Source: Faecalispora anaeroviscerum (GTDB lineage Bacteria; Bacillota; Clostridia; Oscillospirales; Acutalibacteraceae). From it: a stretch of DNA of 64,000 nt. Numbering within the stretch: position 1 is the first letter of the stretch; every line of letters begins with the position of its first letter. Under the pieces are notes generated by a model, which was not told the DNA's origin, searched no databases, and saw nothing but the letters and a program-made list of their open reading frames with translations. The stretch lies in the NCBI RefSeq assembly GCF_947568225.1, contig NZ_CANOOQ010000001.1, positions 1,116,001 through 1,180,000 on the forward strand. The letters run 5' to 3'. Shown here in pieces: positions 57,375 through 64,000 of this stretch. Made by a program: the position numbers and the translations under genes.

Positions 57375-57765
57375 TGTTACAAATCCTCCTGATCCATTTT
57401 TATTCGGTCTCCAAACGCCGTTTGCCACCACGTGCGGCTCGTTCAGCATTTGGAACCACTCTTTATTTCAAAATACCACACCAACTTCCCCGTTACAATA
57501 TCCAAATTACCGCAAAGCGTCCATTTTGACGATAATAAGACGAAAAACCACGTGGATTCCAGACGCTAAATACATTAAAAACCCAGCAGTCATCGAGCTT
57601 TCACGAAGAAATAAGGTATTTTAAACGAACTGTTCCGGCAGATCCCTTGCGTCGAAAATAAATGGACGGCATTCTGAATTCTTTGTCGAATAGGACGGAT
57701 ACAGCCAAAGGGAGCAAGTGCCGGGAGCTGAAACATGCTTATTTAAATAGAGAAGCGTGTAAAAC
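57375..57765. other. 391-base intergenic region
   Basis: Holds the fhs 5' region on the minus strand. No second gene, RNA or clear promoter could be defined by eye; the open frames here lack ribosome sites. Confidence 0.5.
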
Positions 57766-58386
57766 TCAGGAAAGAAAAGACACCTGTGCCACCATCAACC
57801 GAACAGGAGAAGTTCCCGTATTTTGCACCATCAGCTTTACAGCGGCCTCGGTGGATGCCAATTGCAGGCGCGCCGCGTCACGCGGTGAAAGGAGAACTGT
57901 TTCTCTGCCGGTGCTAAGCTCGGCGCTCCCCTGCACGCACCAGATCAGCAGAACGCTGCGGCCTTTTTCGTTGCTTTCGCAGGAGAATTCTGCTCTCTGG
58001 CCCACGCCAACAATCAGCGCAAACGCATTGCCCTGGCAGATGCCCTTACGGGTCATCAGATTGTAATCCTCAACCTTTCCGCGGCTGCGGGTTTCCCAGC
58101 TCCCGTCAAACGCGGCGCACTCCAGCTCATGCAGAACAGCCGGCTCTTCGCTTCCATTATAATAGAGGGAAAGCTCCCCCTCAATCGGCGCGATGATCCG
58201 ATTATAATCCGGCAAAGAGGTAAAATTAGATTCTTCCAGCTCAACAGTGGCCGAACTCAGCCGAAAGTAAAAATCACGGTCGGCATACAGCGCGCCGGGC
58301 GGGTCAATCATAATCTGTGTTGTCTTTCCCCCAGACCATTCGCTTACCTGAAATTCCTGCGGCACGATCTTTTCTAGTTTAGTCAT
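57766..58386 (-). CDS. hutD: HutD family protein
   Basis: 206 residues, a double-cupin fold. EFQVSEWSGGKTTQIMIDPP (~11-30) and FYFRLSSATVELEESNFTSL (~40-59) with DYNRIIAPIEGEL are the HutD/Ves hallmarks, followed by HELECAAFDGSWETRSRGKV and DYNLMTRKG. HutD is encoded in histidine-utilisation loci and is thought to bind and limit a pathway intermediate. Divergent from ftcD, it supports the assignment of the neighbouring genes to histidine breakdown. Confidence 0.85.
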   Translation of the reverse strand: MTKLEKIVPQEFQVSEWSGGKTTQIMIDPPGALYADRDFYFRLSSATVELEESNFTSLPDYNRIIAPIEGELSLYYNGSEEPAVLHELECAAFDGSWETRSRGKVEDYNLMTRKGICQGNAFALIVGVGQRAEFSCESNEKGRSVLLIWCVQGSAELSTGRETVLLSPRDAARLQLASTEAAVKLMVQNTGTSPVRLMVAQVSFLS

Positions 58387-58634
58387 TTTGTCACTCTCTC
58401 CTTCTTCAAAACAATGTGAATAAAGACGGTTTTCTTACACTATATCCGCTGTCTCGTCTAATAAACGTCATAAAGGAGTTTCCACAGCCAAAAAAGAGGC
58501 CTTGGGTGGTTGCACTTGTCTAAATCTTCTATTATGATTGTTTTGTAGCCGATTGTATCCGCTGCCGGATTCCCGTTTTCAGCGCGGATTCATCCACCAT
58601 AAAAATTCAGTTAAAGAAACGGAGCCGATCATTT

Positions 58635-59528
58635 ATGATGAACAAACTTTTGGAATGTGTACCAAACTTCAGCGAAGGACGCGACCTGGAAAAGGTTGAG
58701 AAAATCGTCTCCTCTTTCCGCGGAAAAGAAAATGTAAAGCTGCTGGATTACAGCACCGATAAAGACCACAACCGCTGCGTCGTCACCGTAGTCGGTGAGC
58801 CCGAAGCTGTGCGCGACGCTGTGATCGAGGCCATTGGCACTGCCACCGAGCTGATTGACATGACAAAACACGAGGGCCAGCACCCCCGCATGGGCGCAAC
58901 CGACGTTGTTCCCTTCATCCCCGTTCGCAACTGCACCGTAGATGAAGCCAGCGAGATCGCCAAAGAAGTTGGCGCCGCGGTCGCGGAAAAATTCGGCGTA
59001 CCGTGCTTTTTGTATGAGAAGTCCGCTACTGCTCCCCACCGTGAAAATCTCTCTGAAATCCGCAAGGGTCAGTTTGAGGGCATGCCCGAGAAACTGAAAG
59101 ACGCCAAATGGAAGCCCGATTTCGGCCCGGATCACATTCATCCCACAGCCGGTGTAACCGCGGTCGGCGCCCGTATGCCCCTGGTGGCCTTCAACATTAA
59201 CCTCGACACTTCGAACCTCGAAATTGCCAACCAGATTGCCCGCAAGGTTCGTTTCATCGGCGGCGGCTTCCGGTTTGTAAAAGCGATGGGCGTTATGCTC
59301 GAGGACCGCAACATCGCGCAGGTCTCCATGAACCTGACTGACTACACCAAAACCGCTGTATACCGCGTATTTGAGACCGTTAAGATGGAAGCCCGCCGTT
59401 ATGGTGTAAACGTGGTCGGCAGCGAAGTGATCGGTCTGGTTCCCATGGCCGCTCTGATCGACTGCGCGGAGTATTACCTGCAGATCGAGAACTTCAACAT
59501 GGAACAGGTTCTGGAAACCCGCCTGTAA
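58635..59528 (+). CDS. ftcD: Glutamate formimidoyltransferase
   Basis: 297 residues. LLECVPNFSEGRDLEKVEKI opens the family; DHNRCVVTVVGEP, DMTKHEGQHPRMGATDVVPF (~75-94) with active-site His, and FGPDHIHPTAGVTAVGARMP (~157) follow. It moves the formimino group from formiminoglutamate, a histidine breakdown product, to THF. The cyclodeaminase partner is a separate gene 27 bases downstream, the usual bacterial arrangement. Confidence 0.95.
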   Translation: MMNKLLECVPNFSEGRDLEKVEKIVSSFRGKENVKLLDYSTDKDHNRCVVTVVGEPEAVRDAVIEAIGTATELIDMTKHEGQHPRMGATDVVPFIPVRNCTVDEASEIAKEVGAAVAEKFGVPCFLYEKSATAPHRENLSEIRKGQFEGMPEKLKDAKWKPDFGPDHIHPTAGVTAVGARMPLVAFNINLDTSNLEIANQIARKVRFIGGGFRFVKAMGVMLEDRNIAQVSMNLTDYTKTAVYRVFETVKMEARRYGVNVVGSEVIGLVPMAALIDCAEYYLQIENFNMEQVLETRL

Positions 59529-59555
59529 GGAATCAAATTTGGAGGTAACACACCC

Positions 59556-60179
59556 ATGGAAATGAAAGATATGACCCTTGAAGTCTTTTGTGCCACAACC
59601 GCATCCAACGAGCCCGCCCCCGGCGGCGGAAGTGTTTCTGCTTTGGCCGGCGCCCTGGCCGCTGCATTGGCGGAAATGGTCGCTCAGCTGACCATCAGCA
59701 AAAAAGGCTACGAAGAGGTCGTGGACGAAATGAAGGCGATCATTCCAGAAGCCTCGGCGCTACGCGCGGAGCTTCTGGACGAAATCACCCGCGACAGCAC
59801 GTCCTTTAACGCCTATATGGAAGCGATGACCCTGCCCAAGGATACCGACGAACAGAAGGAGACCCGCCGCAATGCGATGCAGGAGGCTTTGAAAAAGGCC
59901 GCAGAAGTGCCGCTGCATGTTGCCGTAACCGCAGCAAAGATCATGCCGATGGCCGCCGCATTGGTGAAAAAGGGAAATGCCAACGCCGTAACCGATGGCA
60001 TTGTTGCCGCGATGATGACCCGCACCGCAGTTCTGGGCGCACTGCTCAACGTGAAAATCAACCTGGGCTCCATTAAAGATGAAGCATACGTTGCAGACAT
60101 GAAGGCTAAAATTCACGAGATCGAAGCTGCTATTATTCGCGACGAAGCCGCTGTTTTGGCGGATTCTCCCTTAAAATAA
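59556..60179 (+). CDS. fchA: Formimidoyltetrahydrofolate cyclodeaminase
   Basis: 207 residues after GGAGGTAAC. TASNEPAPGGGSVSALAGAL (~15-34) is the folate-binding glycine loop; the rest is an all-helical bundle with ALVKKGNANAVTDGIVAAMM and LGALLNVKINLGSIKD. It releases ammonia from formimino-THF to give methenyl-THF. Operon with ftcD; terminator follows. Confidence 0.95.
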   Translation: MEMKDMTLEVFCATTASNEPAPGGGSVSALAGALAAALAEMVAQLTISKKGYEEVVDEMKAIIPEASALRAELLDEITRDSTSFNAYMEAMTLPKDTDEQKETRRNAMQEALKKAAEVPLHVAVTAAKIMPMAAALVKKGNANAVTDGIVAAMMTRTAVLGALLNVKINLGSIKDEAYVADMKAKIHEIEAAIIRDEAAVLADSPLK

Positions 60180-60227
60180 GGAGCAAACTTACTCTTTCAA
60201 CAGCGCCGAACAGAATAGATGGATTGC

Positions 60228-60264
60228 AGGAAACGGTCTGAGAAATCAGGCCGTTTCCTTTTTA
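60228..60264 (+). terminator. Terminator after fchA
   Basis: AGGAAACGGTCTGA (60228-60241) pairs with TCAGGCCGTTTCCT (60246-60259, one mismatch), then TTTTATT. Confidence 0.85.
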
Positions 60265-60294
60265 TTGTTCTTATCCTTGCGCTGTTTTATATTT

Positions 60295-60750
60295 CTAAAA
60301 GCTCATGTGGTAATAATACCAGCAATCGATGATTTTTTCCGTTTCATAATGGTTGTCCCCGCCGGCTTCCTCATAGCTCCAACCGGTATCGGTTTTCGTC
60401 AAAGTAATTGGTTCGCCCTGAAAACCCAAGGGAATATCCGAAGGGGAATAATAGAATCCACTGTACGAGGTGGAGGAGCCCAAGCCAGAGCCTCCGCACA
60501 GAAATTCGACCATTTCACTGTCGGCATAATAGACGATCTCCTCAACACCAGAAACAGAAACGCCCTCCGCACTGCCGCGCTCTATGACAGAGGAAGCTAT
60601 CTCTGTCAAGTGTGCTTCATTGTTTTTTACCCGGGATACAATCGACCCTTTGGTACCGGAAAGGAAAACAGCCGCAAGAGAAATGCTCAGAAGGAATAAA
60701 AGAAGGAACAATAGGAGCAGTACCGGCCGCTTTCTCGACGGAACATTCAT
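60295..60750 (-). CDS. Membrane-anchored extracellular protein, unknown
   Basis: 151 residues from ATG 60750, after GGGGG; the open frame extends to 60813 without a better site. Basic start, one hydrophobic segment (PVLLLLFLLLFLLSISLAAV, ~9-28), then an extracellular domain with SSVIERGSAEGVSVSGVEEI, VEFLCGGSGLGSSTSYSGFY and an aromatic C terminus (CWYYYHMSF). The end resembles small clostridial secreted proteins with a YYSP-D-P-G-QG block, but I know no function. Confidence 0.75.
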   Translation of the reverse strand: MNVPSRKRPVLLLLFLLLFLLSISLAAVFLSGTKGSIVSRVKNNEAHLTEIASSVIERGSAEGVSVSGVEEIVYYADSEMVEFLCGGSGLGSSTSYSGFYYSPSDIPLGFQGEPITLTKTDTGWSYEEAGGDNHYETEKIIDCWYYYHMSF

Positions 60751-61316
60751 CGCATTTCCCCCAAACCATTTCCATTTAACGCTATCATACCACAAATGCT
60801 CGAATCGTTCCATCCCAAATAAGGCTGCACGTGCAAGGATGTCATCTTTAAATTAAGGCTGAAAACAGGAGTTTTCCCTAGCGGCTGAATCAGCTAAATT
60901 TGTTGTCTAAAAATGATCATTAAAACCGCCTTTTCTATTTTCTAATTTAGAACTACACTGCTTGAAAAGGAATAGCAGCACGCAAACTGATGCACAGCGC
61001 ATTAGAAAAACTAAGGAGTATTGGGGTTTTTAGCTTGTTATTTAAATCGGAGCTTCGTCTTTTTTCTCTGTGAATGCGCCACAGGAGCAAAGCTCATTGC
61101 TTTAAAATAATCAAAAGTTGTTTTTTAAAATTTTGATCTTTGTGCGATTATTTTCTTAAGTTTTTTAAATTTTTTTGACTTAATTTGACTTTTTTCTAAA
61201 ATCAAATGGATTTTTTCTTGTGAAAGTAAAGCTTAAAAAAAATTAACAAAAAATTTTTTTTGAATAATTTTTTAAAAAAGTCAGTGAGAAAGCGGGTTCT
61301 GTATCGTGCTATCGAA
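60751..61316. other. 566-base AT-rich intergenic region
   Basis: Strongly AT-rich, especially 61085-61280, with A- and T-runs. No gene, terminator or RNA recognised. Composition differs from the gene-dense flanks. Confidence 0.6.
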
Positions 61317-61526
61317 TTAGTATGATAAAATTACATCTTTTTTTCGTCTTTTCAATTTACGCAAATTAAAGCCCAGCGAAAAGAAGAATAATTCAATTTT
61401 TATCCGCTCCTCGTAATAAAACAACCAAAAAATGAAGTGATAGTGATGATTGCCCTCAGCCGTACCTTGAAAAACAGCAATCTTCCCTTTGCATAAGCGA
61501 TGAAAAACGATTTCCATTTTGTTCAT
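61317..61526 (-). pseudogene. Remnant of a DDE transposase (C-terminal end)
   Basis: The C-terminal half, YYEERIKIELFFFSLGFNLR then KLKRRKK, matches the closing helix of IS1182-type transposases (RG-x-KxK-E-xxLFSLGFNLxKL), and QGTAEGNHHYHFIFW resembles the degenerate VEGxFGxxK-x-RxF block before it. The catalytic domain is absent. So this is a transposase fragment in the AT-rich gap, not a live IS. Confidence 0.5.
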
Positions 61527-62089
61527 TTTAAAAGGTCATAATTCAGCTTTATTGAATTAGCAAATTATCAAGCTATTAAAATAACTTGATAATTTAATAA
61601 AATTTTTATTTTTTATTCCATGAAAGCAGTAAAACGTTCTTAGAAACTCATTCAATAACTCATTCAAAAGCCCCATTTCCGCTAACCTTTTCAATGTTTT
61701 TCAACAGAGAAAACCTTCTTATCATAATCACCACTTTCTCCATTTATGAATCATTCTTTTCAATTTTATCGAGACTTCGCTCTTTTCTTTTCTGTTTTTT
61801 CCCAGTAAAATATAATCGAAAAAGATTTGTTCCGTGAGTTTCAACATTCTTCGACTAATTATATTTGTTTTCGACTTTTATTGAGTTTATATTTGTTTCC
61901 CTTATATTTACCTTCTACCAGTCAATAGTTGAAATCAACAGTTTTTTTGCATAACACTCATAGAAAAATAGCCAGATCCGCTTTGACGTTTCTTTGACAG
62001 GCCACGATGTATAATTTGGCCGAAAGTTTAACAAGTGATTTCTGTGTGAGTTGCATTGAAACCAAAATGGTAAAAGGAGATTGTACATT
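61527..62089. other. 563-base AT-rich region upstream of hutH
   Basis: No gene seen. Near the end, TATAAT (about 62009-62014, in GATGTATAATTTGG) with TTGACA and TTGACG motifs upstream at unusual spacings may be the hutH promoter. Confidence 0.45.
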
Positions 62090-63619
62090 ATGAAAACTGT
62101 TATTTTGACCGGCCAGGATCTAACCCTGGAAGAATTCGCGCAGGTTTGCCGCGAGGACGTGCCTGTTGCTTTGTCTGAACAGGCGAAACAGAATATTATC
62201 GATTCCCGCAAGGTTGTGGATCAAATTGTTGATGAAGATCGCGTTGTTTACGGCGTAACCACCGGATTCGGAAAATTCAGCGATGTTGTCATCAACAGCG
62301 ATGAATGCAAGCTGCTCCAGAAAAACCTGATCATCACCCACGCGGTTGGCGCCGGCAATCCGTTTCCGCGCGATGCGGCCCGCGGAATGCTGCTGCTCCG
62401 TGTTAACAATATGGCCAAGGGCTTTTCCGGCTGCCGTATGGAGGTTGTCGAGGTCCTGATCGAAATGCTCAACAAGGGCGTTACCCCTCAGATTCCCGAA
62501 AAGGGTTCTTTGGGCGCTTCCGGTGACCTGGCTCCTTTGGCTCACATGGTTCTGCCGATGATCGGCCTTGGTAAAGCAGAATACAAGGGCGAAATTCTGG
62601 ACGGCGGCGAAGCAATGAAGCGTGCAGGTATCTCCGTAGTGGAGCTGAGCGCAAAAGAGGGTTTGGCACTGATCAATGGTACTCCGGCTATGACCTCCAC
62701 TGGCGCCTTGACCGTCTATGATGCTCTGGAGCTGCTGAAGGTTGCCGACGTTGCGGCTGCTCTGAGCTTTGAAGCACACAACGGCGTAACCGATGCACTC
62801 GACAGCCGCATCCATGTCATCCGCCCCCACAAAGGCCAGATGGATACGGCCAGAATTCTCCAGCAGCTACTGAAGGGCAGCAAAAACACCACCCGTCAGG
62901 GCGAAATTCGTGTTCAGGATGCTTACTCCCTGCGCTGCGTACCGCAGATTCACGGCGCGAGCAAGGACGCGATCAATTTTGTAAAGCAGAAGGTCGAAAT
63001 CGAGATCAACTCGGTTACCGATAACCCGATTATTTTGAAAGACACCATGGATGCCATCTCCGGCGGCAACTTCCACGGCCAGCCGATGGCGCTTCCCTTT
63101 GACTTTTTGGGAATCGCGGTCGCGGAGCTCGCGAACGTTTCTGAACGCCGCATTGAGCGCCTTGTAAACCCCGCACTGAGCGGCCTGCCCGCATTTTTAA
63201 CCAAAGACGGCGGCGTAAACTCCGGCTTTATGATCGTTCAGTACTCCGCTGCGGCTCTGGTTTCTGAAAACAAGGTTCTGGCGCATCCCGCCAGCGTTGA
63301 CAGCATTCCCTCCTCCGCAAACCAGGAAGATCACGTCAGCATGGGCACCATCGCGGCGCGCAAGGCCCGCGATATTCTTGGCAACGCCCGCCGTGTTCTG
63401 GCTATGGAGCTGATGTGCGCCTGCCAGGCCATCGATATGCGCGGTGACAAGGGCATGGGCGCTGGTACCAAGCCCGCCTATGATACCATTCGTTCTCTGG
63501 TGACGAAGCTGGAAGAAGACCGCCCGCTGTACGAGGATATTAACCTGTGCGAAAGCACCATCATCGACGGCACACTGATTTCTCATGTTGAAAAAGGCGC
63601 TTCCAAGATTGAGATGTAA
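62090..63619 (+). CDS. hutH: Histidine ammonia-lyase
   Basis: 509 residues from ATG 62090, 8 bases after GGAGA; TTG 62081 is the weaker option. YGVTTGFGKFSDVVI (~55) and the MIO cofactor-forming GSLGASGDLAPLAHMVLPMI (~140-159, ASG triad) are diagnostic, with QDAYSLRCVPQIHGA and FHGQPMALPFDFLGIAVAEL further on. It deaminates histidine to urocanate. hutU and hutI are not in the window; they may lie to the right. Confidence 0.97.
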   Translation: MKTVILTGQDLTLEEFAQVCREDVPVALSEQAKQNIIDSRKVVDQIVDEDRVVYGVTTGFGKFSDVVINSDECKLLQKNLIITHAVGAGNPFPRDAARGMLLLRVNNMAKGFSGCRMEVVEVLIEMLNKGVTPQIPEKGSLGASGDLAPLAHMVLPMIGLGKAEYKGEILDGGEAMKRAGISVVELSAKEGLALINGTPAMTSTGALTVYDALELLKVADVAAALSFEAHNGVTDALDSRIHVIRPHKGQMDTARILQQLLKGSKNTTRQGEIRVQDAYSLRCVPQIHGASKDAINFVKQKVEIEINSVTDNPIILKDTMDAISGGNFHGQPMALPFDFLGIAVAELANVSERRIERLVNPALSGLPAFLTKDGGVNSGFMIVQYSAAALVSENKVLAHPASVDSIPSSANQEDHVSMGTIAARKARDILGNARRVLAMELMCACQAIDMRGDKGMGAGTKPAYDTIRSLVTKLEEDRPLYEDINLCESTIIDGTLISHVEKGASKIEM

Positions 63620-64000
63620 TATTTTTTAAATATTTAAACATGCCTCGCGGAATTTACGATCTGTTTTTCCGCCTCACCCAGCCGTGTTTTAACAGACTGT
63701 TACTATGTTTCGGTCTGCCGATTAACGGATAGAGTTCTCAACAAAGCAAGGTTCCTAGCATATACAAATACACGCAACGAAAGGGGAAATGAAACGCGTC
63801 ATTCATGCTGTGTTGACCAAACTGGAGGTTCACTCTGTAACAGTTGGCGCCGAAAGTCAAAAAATCGGCGTGAAACAAAGCGAACCGGACCAAAACCGGG
63901 AAGATATTTTCATTTTATCGATTTTTGCCCTATGGACGCTTATTACCCCAAAAGGCCAGCGGCATGGATAACGAAGAGGAAAATCAGTACCATATTCCAT
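63620..64000 (+). other. End of window: intergenic plus a possible gene start at 63964
   Basis: No clear terminator or gene to 63960. ATG 63964, about 9 bases after AAAAGG, opens MDNEEENQYHIP and runs off the window; too short to identify. The 60-codon frame at 63789 has its ribosome site only 2 bases from the ATG and is not supported. Confidence 0.35.

Noticed and set aside
63789..63971. 60-codon frame near the window end
   Set aside because: The GGGG is only 2 bases before the ATG and the protein resembles nothing known.
1..64000. CRISPR array
   Set aside because: No regularly spaced repeats were seen.

Overview
The window reads as chromosome of an anaerobic, spore-forming member of the Clostridia, probably Oscillospirales (Ruminococcaceae-like). 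The reasons are the gene families (formate-THF ligase, hydroxylamine reductase/HcpR, split transketolase, short MetH with a separate activation protein, DUF4430/ECF uptake genes), AGGAGG-type ribosome sites, TTGACA/TATAAT promoters, TTG/GTG starts and U-tailed hairpin terminators. The species cannot be named from this stretch.

Left part (1-23 kb): an AraC regulator cut by the window edge, an OadG-like membrane subunit, a probable standalone structured RNA, and pcrA. Next comes the most unusual locus. A gene for a Cys-rich protein starts at 4048, is broken at 4147, and resumes in frame at 9536. Between the halves lies a 5,389-bp element that encodes a large serine recombinase next to its right end. 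It also carries a cis-prenyltransferase, a Cys-tailed cupin, several very small proteins and an AbrB/SpoVT-type regulator. Exchange at a shared GA dinucleotide would restore a 272-codon gene, and the two element ends form an imperfect inverted repeat centred on that GA. The split gene and two cargo transcription units each have AC-N16-CATAnnnT, the SigK/SigE-type (mother-cell) promoter pattern. Together this resembles the skin/sigK and vfb systems, in which a sporulation gene is repaired by programmed excision, here with a different host gene. It is followed by nrdR, an isomerase with no ordinary start codon, an ABC-F ATPase with an attenuator leader, mtaB, a GH10-like lipid- or membrane-anchored hydrolase, tcdA, an LCP ligase, an FAD oxidoreductase and a LysR regulator.

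Middle (23-46 kb): an rsgA-methyltransferase pair behind a leader-peptide attenuator; divergent gpx/ohrR with two OhrR-type operators; a fluoride riboswitch with two FluC subunits; a methionine operon (metF, activation protein, metH, DUF4430 protein, ECF S component) behind a Cys/Arg-rich upstream ORF and terminator; and a GntR-controlled sugar or sugar-acid regulon. That regulon has SDR, alcohol dehydrogenase, isomerase, two transketolase halves, GarR and glycerate kinase, with a divergent RbsABC-like transporter and a cyclase-family hydrolase. Matching operators and near-perfect promoters tie it together.

Right part (46-64 kb): cysK with its own operator, a zone of decayed gene remnants, hcp and a Crp/Fnr regulator, a DUF421 gene flanked by copies of the tRNA-Ala terminator, tRNA-Ala(GGC), an EFR1 ferrodoxin, fhs, and histidine-degradation genes (hutD, ftcD, fchA, hutH). 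The last set would pass the formimino carbon of histidine through tetrahydrofolate, where Fhs could recover ATP and formate. AT-rich intergenic DNA with a transposase remnant precedes hutH.
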